This document shows positions 12,092-23,413 of a stretch of 64,000 nucleotides of DNA, in pieces. The notes under the pieces are model-generated. The model made no database searches and had not been told where the DNA came from. It was given only the letters and a program-made list of their open reading frames with translations. The position numbers were made by a program, and so were the translations under genes. Source of the stretch: Allolobophora icterica (taxonomy: Eukaryota; Annelida; Clitellata; Crassiclitellata; Lumbricidae); NCBI GenBank assembly GCA_963556255.1, contig OY744607.1, forward strand, positions 42,375,747-42,439,746. The letters are read 5' to 3'. Numbering within the stretch: position 1 is the stretch's first letter; the number at the start of each line of letters is the position of its first letter.

Positions 12092-12868
12092 ATGTCCAAG
12101 AAATCGAGCAAAGCCGAAGACGTGGTCGCACTTCTAAAAGACGAAAAAGTTGCGGAGTTTCTGGTCGAGAAGATCGAGGAGATGATTGAGAAAAAGTTGG
12201 ACATGATAATTGAAAAGGTTCTCCTTAAACTCAACCCAATCGTGGAGCAAACAGTCAAAGCTTCTGTCGAGGCACACCATGAGAAACTCCATAATCAAAT
12301 TTCAGAACTGGTGACCGTCAATAATAAGTTGAGATCACGACTTGACTCTGCAGAAGCTGAATCAAGAGCAGCAAACCTAATGATCCACGGTCTCAAAGAG
12401 CCTGACTCTCCACCTGCTACCAAGGGTGCGGCAGAATCCGAAGCCACGGAAGCCGTTCTCAATCTCTGTTCCTCTACGCTTGGACTGACCATCTCTGAAG
12501 CAGATATTTCTACGGCGTTCCGTTTACCGCGAAAGGGAAAAGAGAATTTCAGACCTATCCTTGTGAAGTTCGTTTCCCTTAGAACTCGCAAAATGGTCTA
12601 TGGTGCCCGCTCCTTGCTGAAAAAGTCACACATATTCATAAATGAACATTTGACCATGACCAACGCCATGATCTACGCAAAAACCCGTCAACTCGTCAAA
12701 GAGAGCAAGGCCACATCCACCTGGACGGCTGGAGGAGCAATCTTTCTACGCCTGACTGAAGAAAAGACCAGCAAACCCCAGCGCATCTTCTGTCTAACCG
12801 ATTTAGACAACCTGCTCCCCACTCCGAGCTCTCCTCCCACAATCCCCTCAGCTGTGGGCCTCCACTAG
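12092..12868 (+). CDS. LINE ORF1 protein (coiled coil plus RRM-like nucleic-acid binding)
   Basis: 258 aa from the ATG at 12092 (context GGAACATGTCC). The frame is open 17 codons further up, to 12041, but that leader looks like UTR. Residues about 10-90 are charged and heptad-like (KVAEFLVEKIEEMIEKKLD, NKLRSRLDSAEAES), a likely coiled coil for multimerisation. Residues about 90-190 match the RRM-like core of L1-type ORF1 proteins: NLMIHGLKE, an ISEADISTAFRLP segment, then RPILVKFVSLRTRKMV. A C-terminal domain follows with IFINEHLT and TWTAGGAIFLR. Such proteins coat LINE RNA and act as chaperones in the RNP. It is the upstream partner of ORF2. Very probably a transposon protein, not a host gene. 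Confidence 0.8.
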   Translation: MSKKSSKAEDVVALLKDEKVAEFLVEKIEEMIEKKLDMIIEKVLLKLNPIVEQTVKASVEAHHEKLHNQISELVTVNNKLRSRLDSAEAESRAANLMIHGLKEPDSPPATKGAAESEATEAVLNLCSSTLGLTISEADISTAFRLPRKGKENFRPILVKFVSLRTRKMVYGARSLLKKSHIFINEHLTMTNAMIYAKTRQLVKESKATSTWTAGGAIFLRLTEEKTSKPQRIFCLTDLDNLLPTPSSPPTIPSAVGLH

Positions 12869-14315
12869 ACTCCACGCTTCACTGGACTCCGCGACCCACG
12901 TCGGCCGGCTGACTTCGCTTTCGGCCGCTCAGCGGATGTCGTCCATCTCTCGAGCCATCCTTTACCGCTCTCCTTCGTAATCCTCGGACAAACTCAGGAA
13001 TAACTCTGTGAGTTCCTCCTCGAGTCTTTGACTCTTGACTGCTGTACCGACAAGTTTAACCAAGTCACTTAATGACTTTAAGCATTTTCTTTCTTTTGTT
13101 TATTCTTCGGTAGACGATTTAATGATCTGTGGCTGGTTTCTTTTTCTCTGCTTCAATATGTATCACTTACCTGTAAATGATCATTTGGGCTGATCCGAAA
13201 CGAATTGATTTTAAATCACCCTTAGGTCGTTACTAGTCATTACCAAATGGAGTGACTTTGACTGGTTCTTTAACGACGGCTTAGCCCATTCAGAGAACCT
13301 TATTGGCGCTTCGTAGCTCTAACGATCTGAAAGCGTGTAGGTTTGTTTGTTGTTTTCTTCTCAAATTGCTTTAATTTTCAATGCAAAGTTCTGAAGTTTT
13401 CCCATCTGGATCGAACTTACTATTTTTAATTAGCTCTCGTTCTAGACTTGTGAGTATTATATCTAACTCCCATGATATTCAGAATGGGCGACGTAAGCGA
13501 TGACATATACTTATACTATGCCAGCAGTGGTTTTTCGGCTAGCGATCATCATACCATGTTATAATTTATGTACAGCATTTTAATTAAGTTGTGGTTTACC
13601 CACCCATGAGCATACGATTGAATTTATCGTTTCACGATATACCACGGACGATTTCTGTCTGTGTAGCCTGAGGGATTTGAACCACGATCACTTTCCAGTT
13701 GATGAAGTAACCACCCCTTACCAGGCCAAATCCCTAGAACATTATTTTGCCTGCTACATAGAGAAGACCTGTTCTATTAAGAATAATGACTTACCTTACC
13801 TTGATTCTCTACGCTCATTTAGTCTTTTCTCTTCTCTGTACTCACTACTAGATTTAGGCTGAAAAAGTTTTACAATTGAATCATCACACCTTGATATTGT
13901 GAATAGTGACTTACCTTACCTTGGTTCTCTACGCTCATTTAGTCTGTTCTTTCCTTGTATTCACTTACTAGATTTAGGCTGAATAAGTTTTACAACTGAA
14001 TCATCACATCTTGATTTTATTATTCGTGGCGTCAGGTGATGCTTCTTCTTTTGATTTGTTTTGATTTGTAAGGTTGGAGTTGTTTTATGGGTCTTGTGTG
14101 GTTATTTCATTGCCTGCTAGGATTGTAGCAATTGTTCTATTGCGGATTTTCTTATTTTTGTTTCTTTTTCTCCTCTGTCTTCCTCCTCTTTATCAAAGCC
14201 TTGTACTCTAGACCCTTGCCCTGTATTGATTTTCTACTGCTACCAAAGGAGTGGCCGAGTGCCAATCTCTGGTTAGAGAACCATTGATGTTTTCACCCAG
14301 AGCCCACGTGGCGGC
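12869..14315 (+). other. LINE inter-ORF spacer (1.45 kb)
   Basis: No ORF with a recognisable domain. Contains a 120 bp tandem duplication (13781-14014) and a T-rich end. It is long for an inter-ORF region, so ORF2 translation by simple re-initiation is doubtful; the spacer could hold an intron or a second promoter. Confidence 0.5.
13781..14014 (+). repeat. 120 bp tandem duplication inside LINE spacer
   Basis: GAATAATGACTTACCTTACC at 13781 recurs as GAATAGTGACTTACCTTACC at 13901. Both units continue with CTCTACGCTCATTTAGTCT and end in TAGATTTAGGCTGAA.AAG. Confidence 0.85.
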
Positions 14316-17300
14316 ATGTGTACCCCACCTGCAACCTCACCTCGCCCACTAACTAGCTTGGACTCAATTGACGAGGGGCGATTACAAACGAATTGCCCCA
14401 CTTGCGATAGTGAACTAACGTTTAATTCTAATGAGGAGGCAGCCTTTGCCGCCTTAGCAGATAATTCTGACTACACAGGTGCTATTCGCGCAGCTAATAA
14501 TGCAATTGAGCTTGAGGTATTTCCGGATGATAATGAAACTAACTCATTAATTGAAGATTTAAACGCCGACCCTGACAGAAATTTTTTTAGAAACCCAAAC
14601 TGGTCTAGTAATTATATTAGTACAGAGACCCTCGCTGAACACTTACAATCGGGATTTCACCAGAGGGATAGGACATTCACCGTAATGCACATAAACTGCC
14701 GCAGTATGGCGCATAAACTCGCTGATATTAGTGAGCTGGCTAATATGTCTCAGGCCTCAGTTATTGGACTGACTGAAACTTGGTTAGACCCGGGCTTGGA
14801 AGGTACCATTCATGTTGATGGATTCAACTATTTAGGTAAATCAAGGGCTTCAGTAAGGGGTGGTGGAGTGGGTCTGTTAATAAATAAAAATTTAAAATTT
14901 CATCAGTTCGCTCCAAAGGGTAATCTTGAGAATCATAAGACATATGAGAGTCTTTTCGTTCGTTTATCCCTAAAAACGAGCTCACCAGTAGTAGGAATAA
15001 TTTATAGACCACACGGACAGAAACTAAAGGAATTCAACGAAGAATTCGACGAATTACTATCGGGAATAAAAAAGAGTGCAAAAGAGGTGATTTTACTGGG
15101 GGATTTTAACATAGATCTCTTAAAAATAAATGAGCATAATGAAACTAATATTTTTCACAACTGTCTTGCGTCCCACCACTACCTACCAACTATAACCAAG
15201 CCCACTAGGATCACCTTGACCACCAGAACTTTGATAGATAATATATTCAGTAACGCTTGGTCTAGGTTAGTCGATGCCTTTATTGTCATCTCGGATATTT
15301 CAGACCACCTTCCTATCTATGCCAGATTCTCTTTTGAAACCATTCCGGTTATTAACCCCCACCATAAGGAAAGCAGATTAGTTAATGAAGCCAACTTAAA
15401 TAAATTTAAATTGACGCTAGAAGAAGAGAACTGGGATTCCATAACAAAGGCGTGTGAACTGGATGATGCTAATGAGGCATATGATCTATTTTTTGATAAA
15501 TTCTACCAGGCCTACAATGCAGCCTTTCCAATCGTAACGGTAATAAAGACTCGAAAGAGCAATTTCAAGAAACCCTGGATGTCAGTAGGAATCCTAAAAT
15601 CCTGTAAAAAGAAAAATTCATTATATGTAAAATATCTCAAAACCCCCACCCCAGAAAATAAGATCACTTTTACCGAATATAGGAATAAATTTAAAACAAT
15701 TAGAATCCAAGCTGAACGCAATTATTATACGACTGAATTCTATAAACATCATAACGACCTAAAAGCTACTTGGAAACTACTTCGTTCTGCCATGCAAATA
15801 GAAGACAACAATATTACCCAAATTAAACTCAAAATAAATGGAGTCCTGGTGGACGACCCAGGAATAATTGCCAATAATTTTAACAACTATTTTGTCAATA
15901 TAGCCAGTGATTTGTCAAAGAAAATCCCGGATTCTCCACGCACCTTTGAACAATATCTTCCTCCATCCCGATTAAACTCTATGGGCCTGACATTGACCTC
16001 CCCTGAGGAGATACTGAAAATAGGCGGGTTACTAAAAAAAACCCACTCCAAAGGTCTGGATGACATTGACCCTTATATCGCCACCCAATACCTATATTTA
16101 ATTACAAAACCATTAGCAGCAATCATTAACTGTTCTCTTATCAACGGACTGGTCCCACATAAGATAAAAATGGCAAAAGTAGTACCAATCTTCAAAAAAG
16201 GTGATACTGATAACCCGGCTAACTATAGACCCATCTCGATACTTCCATATTTCGCTAAATATTTCGAGAAAATAGTTTACGACAGACTCAGTAACTATAT
16301 CAACAGCTTTAATCTAATTCACCACTCTCAGCATGGATTCCAATCGGGCCATTCCACTTATATGGCCCTAATCGACATGGAGGACAAAATCACCAAAGCT
16401 ATTGATTCTAACGAATACTCAGTGGGTATTTTCATCGACCTAGCCAAGGCCTTCGACACGGTCGACCATTCCATATTATTAAAAAAATTAGAAAATTTCG
16501 GAATCAGAGGCCCAATTCTAAGATGGTTCTACAGTTATTTCCTGAACCGCACTCAAAAAGTTCTATGCAATGGTGTACTTTCAGAAAGTCGCTCAATCTT
16601 ATATGGGGTCCCACAGGGCTCCAATCTCGGGCCCTTACTATTTCTTTTATACATTAATGATCTAGCTACGATCTCAAAAACTCTTCACTTTATCCTATTT
16701 GCCGACGATACCAATATTTTTTATGCTCACCAGTCTTGGCAAACCCTAATGGATACCATAAATTCAGAATTAAAACTTGTAAACTATTGGTTCACGGCAA
16801 ATAGGCTCATCCTCAACGTTGACAAAACCAACTTTATAATTTTTAAATCCCATAGGAAAATTACACCTATTGATATCACCCTGGAAATAGCGGGAACCCC
16901 CTTAGCCCAAGTTGAGTCTGCCAAATTCCTGGGTGTGATTGTTGATAGGCACCTATCTTGGAAAGAACACATTGATTTCATTGCACAAAAAATTGCGAAA
17001 AATATAGGCATCATAAAAAGGATCTCCTACCTACTTCCTGAGACTATCAGACTGAACCTTTACCTTTCCTTAGTCCTACCGTACTTAAGTTATTGTAATT
17101 TAATCTGGGCATCCACCTACGACTCCAGACTTAGTAAATTAATAATTCTTCAAAAAAGAGCAGTTAGAATGGTTGCCGGTGTCCCCACTGGCACCCATAC
17201 TAGTCCAATTTTTACTAGACTTAACCTTCTGGACATAAAGCAACTTAGATCTTCACAGATAGGAAAGTTCCTCTACCTATCTGAACATAACAGTCTACCA

Positions 17301-17537
17301 GCTTCATTTCAGAATTACTTTATAGCCGGCTCGCAGATTCACATCCACAATACTAGGAATGCTACCTCCCTCAGACCTACTAAAGCCCGCACAAACATAC
17401 GAGCATTTAGCATAAAATTTTTCGGACCTAAATTATGGGCGAAGATTCCTCCAGACATTCGCCTCTCTCCAAATATTCATTTATTTAAGACCCGTTTGAA
17501 ATCGTTCCTAATGAGTTCTGTCGCAATTGAACTTTAA
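14316..17537 (+). CDS. LINE ORF2: AP-type endonuclease and reverse transcriptase
   Basis: 1073 aa. It nicks target DNA and reverse-transcribes the LINE RNA. Residues 1-115 are acidic with no PHD finger; CPTC at 27-30 is the only CxxC. The endonuclease spans about 120-340: MHINCRS (124-130), GLTETW (151-156), YRP (230-232), GDFN (262-265), IDNIFSN (307-313) and the catalytic SDHLP (329-333). The RT spans about 570-860: VVPIFKKGD and ANYRPIS, FIDLAKAFDTVDH with Asp near 707, YGVPQGSNLGPLLF, and the active-site FADD at 795-798. The C-terminal part has LSLVLPYLSYCNLIWAS and FFGPKLWAKIP, as in CR1-group elements. No stop, frameshift or missing catalytic residue is visible, so it may be competent. 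The chosen start is the first ATG of the open frame. Confidence 0.92.
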   Translation: MCTPPATSPRPLTSLDSIDEGRLQTNCPTCDSELTFNSNEEAAFAALADNSDYTGAIRAANNAIELEVFPDDNETNSLIEDLNADPDRNFFRNPNWSSNYISTETLAEHLQSGFHQRDRTFTVMHINCRSMAHKLADISELANMSQASVIGLTETWLDPGLEGTIHVDGFNYLGKSRASVRGGGVGLLINKNLKFHQFAPKGNLENHKTYESLFVRLSLKTSSPVVGIIYRPHGQKLKEFNEEFDELLSGIKKSAKEVILLGDFNIDLLKINEHNETNIFHNCLASHHYLPTITKPTRITLTTRTLIDNIFSNAWSRLVDAFIVISDISDHLPIYARFSFETIPVINPHHKESRLVNEANLNKFKLTLEEENWDSITKACELDDANEAYDLFFDKFYQAYNAAFPIVTVIKTRKSNFKKPWMSVGILKSCKKKNSLYVKYLKTPTPENKITFTEYRNKFKTIRIQAERNYYTTEFYKHHNDLKATWKLLRSAMQIEDNNITQIKLKINGVLVDDPGIIANNFNNYFVNIASDLSKKIPDSPRTFEQYLPPSRLNSMGLTLTSPEEILKIGGLLKKTHSKGLDDIDPYIATQYLYLITKPLAAIINCSLINGLVPHKIKMAKVVPIFKKGDTDNPANYRPISILPYFAKYFEKIVYDRLSNYINSFNLIHHSQHGFQSGHSTYMALIDMEDKITKAIDSNEYSVGIFIDLAKAFDTVDHSILLKKLENFGIRGPILRWFYSYFLNRTQKVLCNGVLSESRSILYGVPQGSNLGPLLFLLYINDLATISKTLHFILFADDTNIFYAHQSWQTLMDTINSELKLVNYWFTANRLILNVDKTNFIIFKSHRKITPIDITLEIAGTPLAQVESAKFLGVIVDRHLSWKEHIDFIAQKIAKNIGIIKRISYLLPETIRLNLYLSLVLPYLSYCNLIWASTYDSRLSKLIILQKRAVRMVAGVPTGTHTSPIFTRLNLLDIKQLRSSQIGKFLYLSEHNSLPASFQNYFIAGSQIHIHNTRNATSLRPTKARTNIRAFSIKFFGPKLWAKIPPDIRLSPNIHLFKTRLKSFLMSSVAIEL

Positions 17538-17968
17538 CATTGAACGCACGGGGTGTCGTTGCGCTGTGGGGTTCACGTGTGCGCACGTGGGCCACTTCTA
17601 CTCCCATTTTTTTTAACTCGCCAGTGATTCTTATTCCTTTTTATTTTTCTTCACCGCTTTAGTTAGTTAGTTAAGCTTAGTAAGATAGTTAAGATTAGTT
17701 AAGCAGTTTTGATTTGCCTTACTTTCTTTCTCCTCCTTGGTTTCTTTCAAGACAGCCATACTGACCGTGCTACTTAATCCAGTAGGTGTCCCTGCCCAGC
17801 GGGAATTCTTCCCTTTGGGGCCACCTTTTGCCTCAACAGGCGTGACCTGCGAATAATTCTTGTTTTAATTGTTTTTGAAATTCTTGTTTTAATTGTTTTT
17901 GAAATTTTGGTTGTCATTACGTCTATTGAGATGCAATAAAATGTTTTGATTGATTGATTGATTGATTG

Positions 17969-19199
17969 ATATATATATATATATATCTTAAATGTATGTC
18001 CGCGTAAATATGTAATCTAATATCTAATCTTAGATGATGTATGTGTTTCGATTTATCTTAAGATGAAACATATCGATAGGCCTACTTGCTAATCATAGAA
18101 TCGCGCAAATGAATCACCGAAAGTTGTTTGAAAGTTCCTCGTTTCCATGGATCTTTGATCATGCCCGATGATTAATGATGGGTGATCAATTATCTGATCT
18201 GACACTTTGCATTTCGCAACTTTTGCTTTTTGGTAAAATGTCTCCACTGGGATATACTTAGACCAGAAAAAAGTGAAAATTGAATTCTGTATTTGAGTGG
18301 TGGCAGGCGTAGGTATACGGCTATATATATTTATTTAATTAATAGCCTAACTTACTCAGTCTAAGAATGTATATATGTATACATTTATGTATGCATGCAA
18401 GACTTGCAAGTGTGTGTATGTACATCGGTATGTATGTACTTACACATGTATGTACATATATGTATGCATGTATGTATATGTCTGTATGTCTGTATGTCTG
18501 TATGTACATAAAAAAGTACGTATGACATACATTGTATATATGTTTGTGTATATATATCTATGTATGCTGGTATTAATGTATGCATAGTTGTATACATCAA
18601 AACAGTTAATACAGTGCTTATTTGTATCTATTAGAAGCGCTGCATACATGACTATCCATCTAACAGATGCAAACAAATGTTTTTAGGGTCATATTAAAGT
18701 GTATGCTGACTGGAGTCAAATGCAACCGTATACGTATATACAATTGAAAACAATATGTGTTTAATAGCAAATTGTAAGGCATCGCACAATACATGCAACG
18801 TAAAAGGTTCAGAAGTGCACACGTGCACGACCACACGACAGAACATTGATGGCGCTGAGCAATTGTGGTCCTTACTCAGTGATCAACTAAGTGAATGCTC
18901 GAACCCGTATAGTTACAGACCGAGAGAGCTCTATCCGTTCGACTACCGTGCCGTATAATTGCACAGCTGTAGAGGCGCCCTTCAGAAGCGTGATCCCAAG
19001 GTACAGTCTTTACAGAGGATCTTTCTTCAGAAACGCAATTAAGACAAGAGCAGGACTCGTTTCTAACCTCCCAGCTTCCTTTGCTATTAGTTGATGGTCG
19101 CAAGATAGATGGCAGTCCATAGACGGTCATTAACATTACTTGAAATGAAATGGCTGTTTATCGACTTAGCATCTACACCACATTAAAACAGTTAACAGC
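17969..19199. other. No gene seen; TATG/TACA-rich
   Basis: 17971-17986 is a short AT run; 18366-18600 is a degenerate TATGTATG/TACATGTA stretch. 18600-19200 looks unique, with small ORFs on both strands that I do not recognise. Confidence 0.5.
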
Positions 19200-19640
19200 G
19201 ACCAGAAAACAAACAAATTATATTCACAGTTCAATCCTCTTCGACCTCCCAGGATTCCGTTTGCGCAAGCTCCAATCCATCGTAAATTGTATCGTCCGAG
19301 TTGTATGCAACAAACCCAAATATTCGTATACATCACAACATATGCGAGAGATGCAACACTGGCTTCCTGTTGCCTGAATCGCCGGTACTACCCCGGCACA
19401 TATCAGGGAGATTTCTGTTCCAGTTCAAAGTCAACCGGGTCGTTTCGCTCTCTTCTTGCAGTGGAGATATGCAGTTGCCGCGCTCCGCAATTCAACACGA
19501 GCCCGACGTTGCACCTTTTCATGTATTGAACCATTCTCCTGTAACAGTCTTTCATTGCCTTTATACTCTGTTGCATTTGGTTCTGTACGGAAAATATTTT
19601 GAACGGTCTAAAACGCTCTTGTTGCGATCAGTGAGGTAGC
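19200..19640 (+). pseudogene. Frameshifted LINE RT C-terminal fragment
   Basis: ILFDLPGFRLRKLQSIVN followed by HMREMQHWLPV matches the region after the RT palm of CR1/Rex1-like LINEs (LP...LQ.V.N.AAR, then LHWLPV). The frame then breaks: a +1 frame gives SGSFRSLLAVEICSCRAPQ, the equivalent of the SLLAVPR.R....GDRAF segment. Stops and frame changes show it is dead. Confidence 0.6.
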
Positions 19641-21240
19641 CATGCATACAACGCTTTGTGGGGGTACTGAACAGGGCTATGTATGAAGTCACTGAAGTGT
19701 CTACATACATAGACTATAATTATACATAAATACGTGAAGAGATACATACGTATCTCTTTATGTACATTCATGCTTTCATGCATACATACGTGCATGCATG
19801 AATGCATACATAGATACACACATACATACATACATAGTACATAAATATGTACACGTACATGCAACTCTGTGATTGATATACATTGCTTAACTTCACTGTG
19901 CATGTCAGCGTTTTAGCCTCAACGCCAAGCGAGTTATCTTGACCTATGCGCATGCTATGGTCAACTATTCTTCACACACCTACACCAACCCTCACCCACC
20001 CTCCCAATTACACACACATCCACCTACCGTAACGTTCCAGTTCGATATAGCTTCTCAACGAACAACGTAACTCGACTGATCAGTGAAAAGAGAGCAATTG
20101 ACTCCCTCTAATTCACTAGGATGCTGATTTCTCTATCGGTAAAATATCACTCTTTACTCGATCAATCAATGTCGAACATCCATCGCTCCCGACCGCTATA
20201 GCATCAACTGACACGTCTTCAGATTCTTGTGCACACGGTGCCTTTACAGTCTGTTGAAATTTTAATTTAACCAATCAGCGTCTTCCACGTCGTTTTCTCT
20301 CACAGTCCAGAAACCGTGAAATACCCCGAAACATACATATTCATTATGTCCCTAAGAGATGCTGGTAATTAATAATTAGGCCTACTATCACTTAATCATG
20401 AATCTAATTAACCGTCTGTGCTTAACATAGTATTGAAATTCAATGTCAAATGTCTAATCATAAGATAATATTGTGTGGCCATATGGACGTCATTACACCA
20501 CCTACTTACCACCACCCACGCACGCATACAGAGGTCATTGTGTGCTATACGTATGATTAAATTTTCTTGTCTGTTGGTCGTTAAATGTCTGTACATCGTC
20601 AAGCGACGTCTTGAGCAGCGTTTGAACAGCACCGAGAGAAACAGTCGCCGGTGCCAACGTCCCCAGTTCAGTCATAAACAGCCTCTGTATCTAACGTAGC
20701 ATCTCATCTCTGTTTAGGGATGCGGTGTTCCCGGAAAAACGGCGACAGATTTCCTTCCAGAATGTTTTATGGACGGACTCCGTCGAAGGTGCTCGAGGGA
20801 AAGGTCATGATGTTCTCCGGCGCTGATTACTCCAGAGATGAATCCAATCATGGAGTTCTTTCATGTTTAATCGATGTGCTTCAATGGCTGCGCATGGCTG
20901 CACCTTGGTACCACTTCGGTAACGATGTGCTGATTGGTCGCATAAGTGGGTCGCCGTCTATGACATATTAGGTCAGAGGTTATTCCAGCAAGTCTGCTTG
21001 TCTTTTGCAAAACACGTATTATCCATTATTTATTATTTAATTAGTAACTTCTAACACGTTGGTGTCTAATGCACAAGGCATCGACAGATGGCGCACCAAA
21101 TCCAAGCTGCAATCAGATCAATATTCAAAAGTCAAGTTCACTAAGAAGCTACAGTAATGAAAATTTCAATGCGCGGTTACAACAGTTTCAACCATAAGGA
21201 ACCATTTAAAGTTGCTGCAAAAGTCTTTGACTGGCAAAGA
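19641..21240. other. No supportable gene
   Basis: 19680-19860 has ACATACATA runs. 19980-20040 is rich in CACACCTACACC. The ORF at 20720-20971 (83 aa, plus) has no feature I recognise. Confidence 0.45.
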
Positions 21241-21257
21241 AGAAAGGGAGGGAGTTG

Positions 21258-21375
21258 CTAATTAATAATAAATAATTAGTAATAAATAATTAGTAATAAA
21301 GATTTAGAAATAAATAATTAGTAATAAATCGTTAGTAATAAATAGTTAGTAGGCCTAATAAAAATAATTAGTAGG
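21258..21375. repeat. Short-period AT-rich tandem repeat
   Basis: Repeats of AATAAATAATTAGT, about 14-16 bp, with drift, ending near TAGTAGGCCTAAT. Confidence 0.7.
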
Positions 21376-21535
21376 CTAATAGGGCCTACCTGTTAATGCG
21401 GCAAAAGGTTGAAACCAATTGAAATAAGAAATCAGATGACGTTCAGTTATAAATCATTTTCGACTGACAACGCCAAACGATTTTCTGACTTTGATTGATA
21501 GATTGGTTGGTGGACTGATGCCTCTGTCATTACTT

Positions 21536-21890
21536 TAACGGCGCTATATAAGTCATTATTCTAGATCAGATAAACTGTTTATACGACGTCCTACTGACAA
21601 ACGATGAATGGTCTTATCGAACATTATTATAGCGCCATCATTTCAGATATGCCAAGTGTAGGTCAAAGGTCGTTTCAAAGCGCTGTGGCAAGCGGGGCAG
21701 AGTCCAAAAGAATAATGGCGCTACATGATAAATTATTTTAGATTAGAAAAACTGTTTACTTGGCGTTCTACTGACAAACCATGGTTTTATGGAACAATGC
21801 TATAGCGTTACTATATCACATTATATGCAAAACATCGCACAAAGACTATGACAAGCAGTACAAAGTCCGGGAGGCCATGCTGCAGTTGTA
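21536..21890. repeat. Tandem duplication of about 175 bp
   Basis: Two diverged units starting near 21539 and 21716. Each has GGCGCTA, then ATTATT.TAGAT.AGA, AAACTGTTTA, then CTACTGACAAAC.ATG, then TATAGCG, ending in a segment with AGT.CAAA. Probably a duplicated LINE/SINE 3' end (GGCGCTATATAAG). Confidence 0.65.
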
Positions 21891-22225
21891 TTCCTCCGAT
21901 GATATTTGGCGAAGAAATCCTACAAGGGAATGTGGCCCCGTCTTCAGTGAGATATAGATGACGGCGATTTGTATATACCATCCATTATATATGGGTCAGC
22001 GTGCATGAAGGCGATACATACACTGATTGAATGCATGATACGCCGACCGATGCGCAATGCATGCAGATCAAATGCAAATACATTGATCTAAATACACGTC
22101 CAGCATTACAATGTAGTTGTTTATGTACGGTGTGTGTATGGGATTGTTTCTCTGATGGGATGGAACGAAAGACACTCACACAGCGGGGTAGACTGACCGA
22201 AAGACATGCACGGAGATACGGGTAT

Positions 22226-22790
22226 ATTGGATGGATGGATGGATGGATGGATGGAGCCACGGATGGATCGACGGATGGATGGATAGATGGACACCGGACG
22301 CACAAACGGATGGATGGACGGATGGATCGACGGATGGATGGATGGATCGACGGATGGATCGACGGATGGATGGATGGATGGATGGACAGATGGAAGGTTG
22401 GATGGATGGATGGATGGATGGATGGATGGATGGCTGAATAGACGGACGGATGGACAGATGGCAGGTTGGATGGATGGATGGATGGATGGATGGATGGATG
22501 GAGGGAGGGATGGAGGGATTGACGGATGGATGAATGGATGGATGGATGGATGGATGGATGAATGAACGGAGGGACGGACAAATGGATAGATGAATGGATG
22601 GATGGATGGATGGATGAATGGACGAATGAAAAAAGGAAGGAGGATGGCAGGATAGTTACGAACGAATGAACGAGAGAATGGAGGGATGGACGGTCGAACG
22701 TGCGGACGGATGGATGATTGGATGGATGGATAATTGGATGGATGGATGATTGGATGGATGGATGATTGGATGGATGGATGATTGGATACA
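22226..22790. repeat. (GGAT)n array with variants
   Basis: About 560 bp of GGAT with frequent CGGATGGATCGAC and GATTGGAT variants. The 271 aa minus-strand frame of Ser-Ile-His-Pro units and the Met-Asp-Gly-Trp frames on the plus strand come from the repeat. Confidence 0.95.
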
Positions 22791-22799
22791 GGTCATGCA

Positions 22800-23225
22800 T
22801 GTTTCATTTATTATGCATTAAACTCTAATATGCGACAGAGATTCCATGAAATGAAATAAAAATACACAGACGTCGCGGAGTTTGCCTTCGGCTTGTCAAT
22901 TATCTTTTCCTGCATGTGTGTGTCTCTCAAACTAATGACTGACGCTATAAATTGTCCCACGAGAATAAAACTTCCCTCGGCCAACCGAACACCCGTTTGA
23001 CGAAGCCGTTGCGGTAAATCATCGCTTCTCAATCAAGTCCAAATTACGCGACAGTGGTACGGAACAAATCAGGATTGACGATTTTCTTATACGTGACGCA
23101 CAACTATCAGCAGTGAGCAGTCGCTCGGAATTGTCTGTCGAAAGGAGTCTGTCTTCAAACAGGTCCTTCCAAGGTCAAGGATAGTAATTCTAATCTAGGA
23201 ACTCCAGTGCTGCCTATATCATTTT
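22800..23225. other. No gene seen
   Basis: Unique-looking sequence without a recognisable frame. Confidence 0.4.
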
Positions 23226-23233
23226 TTTCGAGG

Positions 23234-23405
23234 CAGGGGCGTCTACACCCGTAGAAAACCTTGGAGCAAATGCACCATCCAAGAAATGGGGGGAGATCTA
23301 TCAGTGTGTGTGCCACCGTTTTATGGGGAAGGGAGGGGGAGAGGGAAAGAAGAGCGGGGAGGGGAAGTTGCTCCAATGATTAGGGAGGGGGGGTAGACGC
23401 CCCTG
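23234..23405. mobile_element. hAT-type MITE (CAGGGGCG family), copy 1
   Basis: 172 bp with terminal inverted repeats CAGGGGCGTCTAC / GTAGACGCCCCTG. Flanks are TTTCGAGG (23226-23233) and GTTCGAGG (23406-23413), an 8 bp target duplication with one mismatch. The internal part matches copy 2 at 31137 (CTTGGAGCAAATGC, AAGTTGCTCCAATGA). Confidence 0.88.
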
Positions 23406-23413
23406 GTTCGAGG

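Larger units (their letters stand above)
11880..17968 (+). mobile_element. Intact-looking two-ORF LINE (CR1/L2/Daphne group)
   Basis: The element holds ORF1 (12092-12868), a 1.45 kb spacer, ORF2 (14316-17537) with endonuclease and reverse transcriptase, a 3' UTR of about 400 bp, an AATAAA at 17935 and a (TGAT)n tail (about 17943-17968). Both ORFs are uninterrupted and core catalytic motifs are present, so it could be a young, possibly active copy. The 5' boundary is my estimate: homology cannot be tested here and no target duplication is visible, as is usual for CR1-type elements with microsatellite tails. Jockey-superfamily membership is inferred from the endonuclease/RT motif set and the tail. 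Confidence 0.8.

Noticed and set aside
21985..22800. 271 aa minus-strand ORF rich in Ser-Ile-His-Pro units
   Set aside because: It is the translation of a GGAT microsatellite; the plus strand gives an equally open Met-Asp-Gly-Trp frame, and nothing outside the repeat supports a gene.
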